14,029 nt of DNA from DATCSE01 sp036568605 (GTDB lineage Bacteria > Pseudomonadota > Gammaproteobacteria > Burkholderiales > Burkholderiaceae_C). The stretch's first letter is position 1. Every line of letters starts with the position of its first letter. Positions 1 to 6,015 of this stretch are shown here, piece by piece. Under the pieces are notes generated by a model, which worked only from the letters and a program-made list of their open reading frames with translations, had not been told where the DNA came from and ran no database searches. The stretch is taken from positions 1 to 14,029 of the forward strand of contig DATCSE010000278.1 in NCBI GenBank assembly GCA_036568605.1. Direction: 5' to 3'. A program made the translations under genes and the position numbers.

Positions 1-1190
1 AGCTTGAAGTTCTTGGTGCGCTGCAGCTCCTGGTGCAGCCAGCTCCGCTCGAAGGCCTCGGGATAGGCCGAGAGTTCGTCGCCCTGCCGGCCGGCCTGCA
101 GGGCCGCGAAGGCGGCCTCGGCGCACAGCATGCCGCTCTTGATCGCCGCGTGGCTGCCCTTGATGCGCGCTGCGTTCAGCGTCCCGGCCTCGCAGCCGGC
201 CAGCGCGCCGCCCGGGAATACCAGCTTGGGCAGGCTCAGGATGCCGCCCGCGGTGATCGCGCGCGCGCCGTAGCCGATGCGCTTGCCGCCTTCGAGGAAG
301 GTCTTGATGTTCGGGTGCGTCTTCCAGCGCTGCATCTCCTCGAACGGGCTGAGCCACGGGTTCGAGTAGTCCAGCCCGACCACCAGCCCGAGCGTGACCT
401 TGTTGTCCTCGAGGTGGTAGAGGAAGCCGCCGCCGTAGGTCATCGTGTCCATCGGCCAGCCGGCGGTGTGGATCACGAGGCCGGGCTTGTGCTTGGCCGG
501 GTCGATCTCCCACAGCTCCTTGACGCCGATCGCATACGCCTGCGGGTCCTTGCCGGCATCGAGCTTGAAGCGCGAGATCAGCTGGCGGCCGAGCTGGCCG
601 CGTGCGCCCTCGGCGAAGATCGTGTACTTCGCATGCAGCTCCATGCCGAGCTGGAATTCGCCGGTGGGCTCGCCGTCCTTGCCGACGCCCATGTTGCCGG
701 TCGCGACGCCCTTGACGCTGCCGTCCTCGTTGTAGAGCACCTCGGCCGCGGCGAAGCCGGGGAAGATCTCGACGCCCAGGCCTTCGGCCTGCTGGCCCAG
801 CCAGCGCACGACGTTGCCCAGGCTGATCACGTAGTTGCCTTCGTTGTGGAAGCAGTCCGGGACCACCGGCGACTTGATCGCGCTGACCTGGCCCAGCACC
901 AGCAGCTGGTCTTCGGTGACCGGCTGGTTCAGCGGCGCGCCGAGCTCCTTCCAGTTCGGGATCAGCTCGATGATCGCGCGCGGGTCCATCACGGCCCCGG
1001 AGAGGATGTGCGCGCCCGGCTCGGAGCCTTTCTCGAGCACGACCACCGAGATCTCCTTGCCCTGTTCGGCCGCGAGCTGCTTGAGCCGGATCGCGGTCGA
1101 CAGCCCCGCGGGCCCGCCGCCGACGACCACGACGTCGTACTCCATCGCTTCGCGCGGGCCGTACTGGGCGAGGATTTCTTCTGCGGTCAT
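1..1190 (-). CDS. Electron transfer flavoprotein-ubiquinone oxidoreductase (3'-truncated by window edge)
   Basis: This enzyme takes electrons from reduced electron-transfer flavoprotein (fed by acyl-CoA and other dehydrogenases) and passes them to ubiquinone at the inner membrane. The reverse-strand translation begins MTAEEILAQYGPREAMEYD, followed by an FAD-binding Rossmann motif GGGPAG at residues 24-29. It continues with stretches typical of ETF-QO, such as SGAVMDPRAI, HNEGNYVISLG, FAEGARGQLGRQL, GGGFLYHLEDNKVTLGLVVGLDY and CEAGTLNAARIKGSHAAIKSG. About 396 residues are present. The family is usually about 550 residues, so the rest of the quinone-binding part and the C-terminal 4Fe-4S domain lie beyond base 1. 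An AAGGAA ribosome-binding site lies about 9 bases before the ATG, which favours this start over Met16. No frameshift is seen. The SDR gene opposite is transcribed divergently. The identification is firm; the truncation is only the window boundary. Confidence 0.95.
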   Translation of the reverse strand, partial: MTAEEILAQYGPREAMEYDVVVVGGGPAGLSTAIRLKQLAAEQGKEISVVVLEKGSEPGAHILSGAVMDPRAIIELIPNWKELGAPLNQPVTEDQLLVLGQVSAIKSPVVPDCFHNEGNYVISLGNVVRWLGQQAEGLGVEIFPGFAAAEVLYNEDGSVKGVATGNMGVGKDGEPTGEFQLGMELHAKYTIFAEGARGQLGRQLISRFKLDAGKDPQAYAIGVKELWEIDPAKHKPGLVIHTAGWPMDTMTYGGGFLYHLEDNKVTLGLVVGLDYSNPWLSPFEEMQRWKTHPNIKTFLEGGKRIGYGARAITAGGILSLPKLVFPGGALAGCEAGTLNAARIKGSHAAIKSGMLCAEAAFAALQAGRQGDELSAYPEAFERSWLHQELQRTKNFK

Positions 1191-1232
1191 GCGGCTGATT
1201 CCTTGAGCTTCCACAACGATGATCAGGGCGGG

Positions 1233-1238
1233 ATTCTA
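1233..1238 (-). promoter_or_regulatory. Candidate -10 element for the ETF-QO gene
   Basis: On the reverse strand this reads TAGAAT, five of six matches to the sigma-70 -10 consensus, 43 bases before the ETF-QO start in the 105-bp divergent gap. The same nine bases, CGTAGAATC, recur before the PaaI thioesterase at 4573-4581. No good -35 hexamer is visible at 16-18 bases upstream, so this remains a weak prediction. Confidence 0.3.
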
Positions 1239-1295
1239 CGAGCCGCGTGCTATCGTTCCCGGCACAGTGCTAGGCAGCAGAAGTAGGCATCCATC

Positions 1296-2078
1296 ATGAG
1301 CTACAACATCGACCTGTCGGGCCGCGTGGCCTTCATCACCGGCGCATCGGGCGGCCTGGGCGCCCAGTTCGCGCGCACGTTGTCCAAGGCCGGCGCAGCC
1401 GTCGTGCTGGCGAGCCGGCGCATCGAGCGGCTGAAGACGCTGCGCGCCGAGATCGAAGCGCACGACGGCGACGCGCATGTCGTCGCGCTCGACGTGACCG
1501 ACCACGCCAGCATCAAGGCCGCCGTCGCGCATGCCGAGACCGAGATGGGCACCATCGACATCCTGGTGAACAACTCGGGCGTGGGCGCGACCCAGCCGCT
1601 GGTCGAGGTCGGCGACGAAGAGTACGACTACATCTTCAACACCAACACCAAGGGCGCCTTCTTCGTCGCGCAGGAGGTCGGCAAGCGCATGATCGCGCGG
1701 GCCCAGGGGGCAGCACCGGGCACGTTCACCGGCGGGCGCATCGTCAACATCGCGTCGATGGCCGGGCTGCGGCCGCTCGCCCGCATCGGCGTCTACGCGA
1801 TGAGCAAGGCCGCGGTCGTGCAGATGACGCGGGCGATGGCGCTCGAGTGGGGCAAGTACGGCATCAACGTCAACGCGATCTGCCCCGGCTACATCGACAC
1901 CGAGATCAACCACCACCAGTGGGCTACCGAGCGCGGCAAGAAGCTGATCGAGATGCTGCCGCGCAAGCGCGTCGGCCAGCCCGGCGACCTGGATACCGTG
2001 CTGCTGATGCTGTGCGCGAACGAGAGCCACTTCGTCAACGGCGCCGTGATCCAGGCCGACGACGGCTTCGGTTTGTGA
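1296..2078 (+). CDS. SDR family oxidoreductase (short-chain dehydrogenase, 3-oxoacyl reductase-like)
   Basis: This is a cytoplasmic NAD(P)H-dependent oxidoreductase of the classical short-chain dehydrogenase family, 260 residues, which is the usual length. The cofactor loop TGASGGLG is at residues 15-22. Asp66 (LDVTD) lies near the adenine, and NNSG at 92-95 is a variant of the usual NNAG. The catalytic residues are Asn117, Ser154, Tyr167 and Lys171 (YAMSK). Arg41-Arg42 at the end of the second strand suggests NADP(H) preference, by family rule. The C-terminal DGGxx-type ending (ADDGFGL) is also typical. The substrate cannot be read from sequence. The neighbouring ETF-QO gene makes a fatty-acid or acyl-CoA role plausible, but that is inference. 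There is only a weak purine-rich site (AAGTAGG) before the ATG. The family call is very secure; a specific name such as FabG would be over-reading. Confidence 0.93.
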   Translation: MSYNIDLSGRVAFITGASGGLGAQFARTLSKAGAAVVLASRRIERLKTLRAEIEAHDGDAHVVALDVTDHASIKAAVAHAETEMGTIDILVNNSGVGATQPLVEVGDEEYDYIFNTNTKGAFFVAQEVGKRMIARAQGAAPGTFTGGRIVNIASMAGLRPLARIGVYAMSKAAVVQMTRAMALEWGKYGINVNAICPGYIDTEINHHQWATERGKKLIEMLPRKRVGQPGDLDTVLLMLCANESHFVNGAVIQADDGFGL

Positions 2079-2085
2079 TGGAGCC

Positions 2086-2125
2086 ACTCGTCCGACGAGT
2101 ACGTCGGCCGATCCCCCGTGGGGAT
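2086..2125. repeat. Two small hairpins after the SDR gene
   Basis: Two perfect short inverted repeats follow the SDR stop codon: ACTCGT-CCG-ACGAGT at 2086-2100 and ATCCCC-CGT-GGGGAT at 2111-2125. Each has six-base arms and a three-base loop. No T-run follows either, so they are not classical rho-independent terminators. They could weakly terminate or stabilise the upstream transcript. The rest of the 100-bp gap to the YceH gene shows nothing further. Confidence 0.35.
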
Positions 2126-2178
2126 GCGGGCCGGCTTGGGAGCGGCCCGGCGCTCGGCCCGCGCCGCCGTATCGACCG

Positions 2179-2850
2179 ATGAGATCGTTGTCATTGCTAG
2201 AGCAGCGCGTGCTGGGCGTGCTGATCGAGAAGGCGCATACGGTGCCCGACAGCTACCCGCTGTCACTCAATTCGCTGACGCTGGGCTGCAACCAGAAGAC
2301 CGCGCGCGATCCGGTGCTCAACGCGAGCGAAGGCGAGGTGCAGGCCAGCGTCGATGCGCTCCGCGCGCTGAGCCTGGTGATCGAATCCAGCGGCTCGCGC
2401 GTGACGCGCTACGAGCACAACTTCGGCCGCGCGCTCGGGCTGCCGTCGCAGTCGGTCGCGCTGCTCGCGGTGCTGATGCTGCGCGGGCCGCAGACCGGCT
2501 CCGAGCTGCGCGCGAACAGCGAACGGCTGCATCGGTTCGCCGACCTGTCGTCGGTCGAGGCGTTCCTCGACGAGCTGGCCGAGCGGCCGGCGGAGAAGGG
2601 CGGGGCGCTGGTCGTCAAGCTGCCGCGTGCGCCCGGTGCGCGCGAGCCGCGCTGGGCGCAGCTGCTGGGCGGGCCGGTCGACATGTCGGCGCTCCCGCAG
2701 GCAGCCGACGCCGGGGGCGAGCGCGATCTGGTCGCTGGCGGCGAGATCGCGGCGCTGCGCGCCCAGCAGGCGGCGTTGCAGGCCGAGGTCGCCGAGTTGC
2801 GCGCGCAAGTCGACCGCCTCTACCAAGAGCTCGGCGTCGCGCGCGGCTGA
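2179..2850 (+). CDS. YceH family protein (DUF480/UPF0502), winged-helix with C-terminal coiled coil
   Basis: A 223-residue member of the YceH (DUF480, UPF0502) family. These proteins consist of tandem winged-helix domains; their biological role is not well established. The N-terminal signature is clear: LEQRVLGVLIEK (residues 7-18), then PDSYPLSLNSLTLGCNQKT (23-41) and RDPVL (43-47). The second domain includes QSVALLAVLMLRGPQTGSELR (about 91-111). Residues 189-218 have heptad-like spacing of Leu/Val/Ala (ALRAQQAALQAEVAEL) and should form a coiled coil, as in other family members. The start is chosen because the family begins only a few residues before LEQRVLG. No strong ribosome-binding site is visible. 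The gene precedes the thioesterase by 25 bases, so the two may be cotranscribed. Family assignment is firm; function unknown. Confidence 0.92.
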   Translation: MRSLSLLEQRVLGVLIEKAHTVPDSYPLSLNSLTLGCNQKTARDPVLNASEGEVQASVDALRALSLVIESSGSRVTRYEHNFGRALGLPSQSVALLAVLMLRGPQTGSELRANSERLHRFADLSSVEAFLDELAERPAEKGGALVVKLPRAPGAREPRWAQLLGGPVDMSALPQAADAGGERDLVAGGEIAALRAQQAALQAEVAELRAQVDRLYQELGVARG

Positions 2851-2875
2851 CGCGCGCTAGACCCCTGGGAGCGCC

Positions 2876-3361
2876 ATGCGATTCGACCTGCCCGACGACA
2901 AGAAGCTCACGTATCAGATGATCATCCCGATACGCTGGGGCGACATGGATGCGATGGGTCACGTCAACAACACCATCTACTTCCGCTACCTCGAGATCAT
3001 CCGGCTCGAATGGCTGTACAAGGTCGGCGCGACGACCGACCGTGCGAGCACCGGCCCGGTGATCGTCAACGCCTTCTGCAACTTCATCAAGCAGCTCGAG
3101 TTCCCCGGCGACGTGCTCGCGAAGCACTACGTTGCGAATCCCGGCCGCAGCAGCTTCGACACCTACATCACGCTGGAGCGCACCGACGACCCCGGGGTGG
3201 TCTACGCATCGGGCGGCGCGAAGACCGTCTGGGTGAACTACGCGCAACAGCAGTCGGTGCCGCTGCCCGAGTGGCTGCGGGCACTGATCGTCTCCGAGCC
3301 CGAAACGAGCACTGAGGCAGACCAAGTCCCGTTCGGGCTGATGGGATCCCGTTCGAGCTGA
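2876..3361 (+). CDS. Acyl-CoA thioesterase, 4HBT/FadM-YbgC type (hotdog fold)
   Basis: A small hotdog-fold thioesterase that should hydrolyse an acyl-CoA in the cytoplasm. The active-site motif RWGDMDAMGHVNN spans residues 20-32. Asp25 corresponds to the catalytic Asp of the 4-hydroxybenzoyl-CoA thioesterase family, and the following NTIYFRYLE helix is characteristic of FadM/YbgC-like members. GGGAG-type spacing is good: GGGAG ends about five bases before the ATG. The family body seems to end near LPEWLRALI (residues 130-138). The last 23 residues are an extra tail, and the final 11 (VPFGLMGSRSS) are translated from the 20-bp tandem repeat at 3331 onward, which also supplies the TGA stop. The tail is therefore probably not functional. 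It lies 25 bases after the YceH gene and converges with the LuxR gene. Substrate unknown. Confidence 0.9.
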   Translation: MRFDLPDDKKLTYQMIIPIRWGDMDAMGHVNNTIYFRYLEIIRLEWLYKVGATTDRASTGPVIVNAFCNFIKQLEFPGDVLAKHYVANPGRSSFDTYITLERTDDPGVVYASGGAKTVWVNYAQQQSVPLPEWLRALIVSEPETSTEADQVPFGLMGSRSS

Positions 3362-3420
3362 CGGGATTCCTTTCGGGCTGAGCGGATCCCGTTCGGGCCG
3401 AGCGGATCCCGTTCGGGCCG
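3331..3420. repeat. 20-bp imperfect tandem repeat, four and a half copies
   Basis: Units start at 3331, 3351, 3371, 3391 and 3411 with an exact 20-base period. The consensus is GTTCGGGCTGAGCGGATCCC; the two copies at 3371 and 3391 are closest to it, and the last unit (3411-3420) is a half copy that runs into the left arm of the inverted repeat. A degenerate half copy (GTCCC) precedes the first unit. The first unit and a half lies inside the thioesterase coding region. Because 20 is not a multiple of three, each copy is read in a different frame. Confidence 0.9.
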
Positions 3421-3480
3421 AGCTTGTCGAAGCCCTGTCCCGCGTCGGCACCAGCGCTTCGACAAGCTCAGCACGAACGG
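3409..3480. repeat. Long inverted repeat of the CTTCGACAAGCTC family, possible bidirectional terminator
   Basis: The left arm 3409-3433 and right arm 3456-3480 are 25 bases each and complementary at 23 positions, with a 22-base loop (3434-3455). The core GCTTCGACAAGCTCAGC and outer CCGTTCG ends match a dispersed intergenic repeat common in many proteobacterial genomes. Its translated forms give the familiar spurious peptide PFVLSLSK. It sits between the ends of two convergent genes, 17 bases from the LuxR stop, so a transcript from either side would form a strong hairpin. Terminator function is inference, as no T-run follows. Confidence 0.85.
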
Positions 3481-3497
3481 AGCTGGACCGAAGAACT

Positions 3498-4064
3498 TCA
3501 GGCCCGCAGCAGCTTCTGCACCAGCTCCGGCGTCGTGCGCGCTGCGTGCTTCTTCATCAGCCGCGCGCGGTAGACGTCGACCGTGCGCGGGCTGACCGCG
3601 AGCTTCTTGCCGATCAGCTTGCTGGTCAAGCCTTCGATCAGCAGTGCGGCGATCTCGCGCTCGCGCGGCGTCAGGTCGACGGCGAGACGGCGCTGCGACG
3701 ACAGGTCCTCGAACGCCCAGATGCCTGCCGCATGCGGCCGCGCCGGGTCCAGCGAACGGCCGGAGACATGGCACCAGAACAGCTCGCCGCGACGCGTACC
3801 GCCGACCCGTTTCATCACACGCTCGTCGGCGTACCAGCCGTGCCGGTCCAGGCTCGCGACGATGCGTTCGCCGGTGCGCTCGAACTCGTCGTGCGTCGGG
3901 TACAGCAGCTCGAAGCTCTGGCCGACCAGCGTGTCGCGGGTCGTGCCGAACATCGTGCAGACCTGCTGGTTGCAGTCGACCATCAGGCGCTCGCGCGACA
4001 GCACCAGGCCGATCGGCGCGAGGTCGAACGCGTTGCGGTAGTCGAGGCCGGGAGCGGGAGACAC
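3498..4064 (-). CDS. PAS domain-containing LuxR-type transcriptional regulator
   Basis: A 188-residue cytoplasmic DNA-binding protein. Residues about 8-120 form a PAS sensor domain (FDLAPIGLVL, then VDCNQQVCTMFG and LVGQSFELLYP, ending GIWAFEDLSSQRR). Residues 130-186 form a LuxR/FixJ-type helix-turn-helix: LTPREREIAALLIEGLTSK, then IGKKLAVSPRTVDVYRARLMKK. There is no response-regulator receiver domain, so control is expected to come from a ligand or redox signal sensed by PAS rather than from phosphorylation. The start is a GTG 13 bases after the stop of the PaaI thioesterase gene, which suggests one transcript. Cysteines at 31, 36 and 98 lie in the PAS domain, but nothing shows that they bind a cofactor. 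Targets are unknown; the divergent scoAB region is a candidate by proximity only. Confidence 0.88.
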   Translation of the reverse strand: MSPAPGLDYRNAFDLAPIGLVLSRERLMVDCNQQVCTMFGTTRDTLVGQSFELLYPTHDEFERTGERIVASLDRHGWYADERVMKRVGGTRRGELFWCHVSGRSLDPARPHAAGIWAFEDLSSQRRLAVDLTPREREIAALLIEGLTSKLIGKKLAVSPRTVDVYRARLMKKHAARTTPELVQKLLRA

Positions 4065-4077
4065 GACGCGGGTGGTG

Positions 4078-4524
4078 TCAGAGCAGCGCGTACGTCGTCG
4101 TCGCGTGCGCGGCGAGGGCGGCGTGGCCGTTCGCGTCGGCGCCGGCCGTGACCTCGATCTCGCCGAACGCCAGCGTCTTGCCCAGGCGCAGCACGCGGGC
4201 GACGACGATCGCCTCGCCGGCGTCGCGCGGGATCGGGCGCAGGAAGCTGGTCTGCAGCTGCACGGTGGTCATCGGCTTGAACGCGCCGAGCTTGGATGTG
4301 ACCGCGAGCACCATCGCGGTGTCGGCGGCAGCCATCACGGTCTGGCCGGACATCACGTTGCCGGCATGCACATGCCGCGCATGCACCGGCAGCGCGAGCC
4401 GCACTTCGCCGGGGTGGGCCTCGAGCAGCCGCAGCTCCAGCTCGCGCACCCACGGCGCGAACACGCTGTGCAGCGTCTCGTCGACCACGGCAAAGACGGC
4501 AGTCCCGTCGGCGGCATCGGTCAT
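4078..4524 (-). CDS. PaaI family thioesterase (hotdog fold)
   Basis: A 148-residue hotdog thioesterase, likely acting on acyl-CoA or aryl-CoA in the cytoplasm. Residues 53-71 carry the PaaI-type motif HAGNVMSGQTVMAAADTAM, with Asp68 in the position of the catalytic acid of this family. Further family features are TVQLQTSFLRPI (87-98) and a C-terminal strand ending ATTTYALL. The ATG at 4524 is chosen over an in-frame ATG 36 bases upstream because a strong GAGGAGGA site sits six bases before it. The gene is followed after 13 bases by the PAS-LuxR gene. It is divergent from scoA across a 117-bp region carrying a palindrome. The HGG-type loop is altered to HAGNVMSG, so substrate preference should not be inherited from PaaI itself. 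Confidence 0.88.
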   Translation of the reverse strand: MTDAADGTAVFAVVDETLHSVFAPWVRELELRLLEAHPGEVRLALPVHARHVHAGNVMSGQTVMAAADTAMVLAVTSKLGAFKPMTTVQLQTSFLRPIPRDAGEAIVVARVLRLGKTLAFGEIEVTAGADANGHAALAAHATTTYALL

Positions 4525-4530
4525 CGCGGT

Positions 4531-4538
4531 TCCTCCTC
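4531..4538 (-). promoter_or_regulatory. Strong ribosome-binding site deciding the PaaI thioesterase start
   Basis: The reverse strand reads GAGGAGGA, followed by six bases and the ATG at 4524. It would lie inside the coding region if the upstream ATG at 4560 were used, so it argues for the shorter protein starting MTDAADG. Confidence 0.8.
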
Positions 4539-4573
4539 GGCGTTCGTTCGACACTCGCAAGAGTGCTTACGCG

Positions 4574-4579
4574 ATTCTA
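4574..4579 (-). promoter_or_regulatory. Candidate -10 element for the PaaI thioesterase-LuxR genes
   Basis: Reverse-strand TAGAAT, five of six matches to the -10 consensus, 50 bases before the start. It overlaps the first TACGTA site of the palindrome cluster, so a protein bound there could block it. No convincing -35 is seen. Confidence 0.3.
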
Positions 4580-4608
4580 CGTAACGACTACGTAATGCAT
4601 TACGTAGT
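4577..4608. promoter_or_regulatory. Palindromic operator-like cluster upstream of scoA
   Basis: Bases 4587-4608 form a perfect 22-bp palindrome whose half is ACTACGTAATG. The element CTACGTAA occurs directly at 4577-4584 and 4588-4595 and inverted at 4600-4607. The core TACGTA therefore appears at 4578, 4589 and 4601, spaced 11 and 12 bases, about one helical turn. Such A/T-containing symmetry stands out in this G/C-rich sequence. The site lies between divergent genes, about 34 bases before the scoA start and 63 before the thioesterase start, where a repressor could control both. Which regulator binds is unknown; TACGTAA-type symmetry recalls MerR-family LiuR sites, but this is only a resemblance from memory. 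Confidence 0.65.
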
Positions 4609-4628
4609 ACGCTCCCGCGGCTCAATTC

Positions 4629-4634
4629 AGGAGA
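4629..4634 (+). promoter_or_regulatory. Ribosome-binding site of scoA
   Basis: AGGAGA, seven bases before the ATG at 4642, supports that start. Confidence 0.75.
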
Positions 4635-4641
4635 CGGTGCG

Positions 4642-5349
4642 ATGAAAAAGGTCTATCCGAGCGCGGCCAAGGCGCTCGAAGGCGTGGTCAAGGACGGCCA
4701 GCTGATGGCGGTCGGCGGCTTCGGGCTGTGCGGCATCCCCGAGGCGCTGATCGCGGCGCTGCGCGACTCGGGCGTCAAGAACCTGACGGTGATCTCGAAC
4801 AACGCCGGCGTCGACGGCTTCGGCCTCGGGCAACTGCTGGAGACGCGCCAGATCAAGCGGATGATCTCGAGCTACGTCGGCGAGAACAAGGAATTCGAGC
4901 GCCAGTACCTGGCCGGCGAACTCGAGCTCGAGTTCACGCCGCAGGGCACGCTGGCCGAGAAGCTGCGCGCCGGCGGTGCCGGCATCCCGGCGTTCTTCAC
5001 GAAGACCGGCGTCGGCACGCTGGTCGCCGAAGGCAAGGAACTGCGCGAGTTCGACGGCCAGACCTACGTGATGGAGCGCGCGCTGCTGCCCGAGGTCTCG
5101 CTCGTGAAGGCGTGGAAGGCCGACGAGACCGGCAACCTCGTGTTCCGCCTGACCGCGCGCAACTTCAACCCGGCCGTCGCGATGGCCGGCAAGACGACCA
5201 TCGTCGAGGTCGAAGAGATCGTCCCCACCGGCAGCCTGGACCCGGACGCGATCCACCTGCCCGGCATCTACGTGCAGCGCATCGTGCTCAATGCGCATCC
5301 GGAGAAGCGGATCGAAAAGCGCACCATCACCGAGAAAGCGGGAGCCTGA
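4642..5349 (+). CDS. scoA: 3-oxoacid CoA-transferase subunit A
   Basis: Alpha subunit of succinyl-CoA:3-oxoacid CoA-transferase, which moves CoA from succinyl-CoA to acetoacetate or a related 3-oxoacid; the enzyme works with subunit B as a cytoplasmic heteromer. The protein is 235 residues, the normal size for this subunit. The CoA-transferase signature DGQLMAVGGFGLCGIP runs from residue 18 to 33. Other family stretches are VISNNAGVDGFGLGQLL (50-66), SSYVGENKEFERQYLAGELELE (about 77-97) and PQGTLAEKLRAGGAGIPAFFT (100-120). The gene is followed after five bases by scoB, so the two are one operon. Its promoter region holds the palindromic cluster at 4577-4608. In bacteria these genes serve ketone-body, polyhydroxybutyrate or leucine breakdown; which one applies here is not shown. 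Substrate could also be 3-oxoadipate (PcaI type), but the sequence reads closer to the acetoacetate form. Confidence 0.94.
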   Translation: MKKVYPSAAKALEGVVKDGQLMAVGGFGLCGIPEALIAALRDSGVKNLTVISNNAGVDGFGLGQLLETRQIKRMISSYVGENKEFERQYLAGELELEFTPQGTLAEKLRAGGAGIPAFFTKTGVGTLVAEGKELREFDGQTYVMERALLPEVSLVKAWKADETGNLVFRLTARNFNPAVAMAGKTTIVEVEEIVPTGSLDPDAIHLPGIYVQRIVLNAHPEKRIEKRTITEKAGA

Positions 5350-5354
5350 ACATC

Positions 5355-5993
5355 ATGGCCTGGACCCACGATCAAATGGCCGCACGCGCGGCCAAAGAGT
5401 TGAAGGACGGCTACTACGTCAACCTCGGCATCGGCTTGCCGACGCTGGTCGCGAACTTCGTCGACCCGGCGATCGAAGTCTGGCTGCAGAGCGAGAATGG
5501 CATGCTGGGCATCGGCCCGTTCCCGACCGAGGACGAGGTGGACCCCGACCTGATCAACGCCGGCAAGCAGACCGTGACCACGCTGCCGGGCTCGGCCATC
5601 TTCGGCTCGCACGAGAGCTTCGCGATGATCCGCGGCGGCAAGATCCACCTGTCGATCCTGGGCGCGATGCAGGTCAGCGCCAAGGGCGATCTTGCGAACT
5701 GGATGATCCCCGGCAAGATGGTCAAGGGCATGGGCGGCGCGATGGACCTCGTCGCCGGCGTGCCGCGCGTGCTGGTGCTGATGGAGCACGTCGCGAAGAA
5801 GAAGGACGGCTCGATCGACCTGAAGATCATCCCCGAGTGCACGCTGCCGCTGACCGGCGTCGGCGTCGTCAACCGCATCATCACCGACCTCGCGGTGATC
5901 GACGTGACGCCGCAGGGATTGAAGCTCGTCGAGCTGGCCGAAGGGGTGACGCGCGAGGAAGTGCAGAGCAAGACCGGCGTGCCGCTGCAGTGA
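5355..5993 (+). CDS. scoB: 3-oxoacid CoA-transferase subunit B
   Basis: Beta subunit of the same CoA-transferase, 212 residues. It supplies the catalytic glutamate that forms the enzyme-CoA thioester: Glu47 in LQSENG (44-49), which is the second CoA-transferase signature. GIGLPTLVANF (25-35), GPFPTEDEVDPDLINAGK and PGSAIFGSHESFAMIRGGKI are also characteristic, as is the C-terminal DVTPQGLKLVELAEGVTREEV. The start MAWTHDQMA is chosen because it lies five bases after the scoA stop, with GGGAG about ten bases upstream and a normal subunit length. The same reading frame is open much further upstream, but that part is the out-of-frame shadow of scoA. The LanC-like gene follows after 22 bases on the same strand and may share the transcript. 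Confidence 0.94.
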   Translation: MAWTHDQMAARAAKELKDGYYVNLGIGLPTLVANFVDPAIEVWLQSENGMLGIGPFPTEDEVDPDLINAGKQTVTTLPGSAIFGSHESFAMIRGGKIHLSILGAMQVSAKGDLANWMIPGKMVKGMGGAMDLVAGVPRVLVLMEHVAKKKDGSIDLKIIPECTLPLTGVGVVNRIITDLAVIDVTPQGLKLVELAEGVTREEVQSKTGVPLQ

Positions 5994-6015
5994 GCGGCGC
6001 GACCGCCGGCGCCGC

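Noticed and set aside
33..1286. Long open plus-strand frame of 417 codons
   Set aside because: It is the antisense shadow of the ETF-QO gene; its product is Arg/Ala/Leu-rich without motifs, while the reverse strand reads a full conserved enzyme.
3331..3420. Possible CRISPR-like array
   Set aside because: Units are directly adjacent with no unique spacers, only 20 bases long, and diverge gradually; no cas genes are present.
2615..3451. Reverse open frame of 278 codons spanning the thioesterase and YceH genes
   Set aside because: Antisense to two recognisable genes, and its N-terminal part is repeat-derived.
3238..3774. Reverse open frame containing PFVLSLSKR and repeated ARPERDPL/SPNGIRSAR
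   Set aside because: This is translation of the intergenic inverted and tandem repeats plus out-of-frame LuxR sequence, a well-known kind of spurious ORF.
4728..5354. N-terminal extension of ScoB in the long open frame starting at 4728
   Set aside because: It overlaps scoA out of frame with low-complexity Arg-rich sequence; ScoB homology and length begin at the ATG at 5355.
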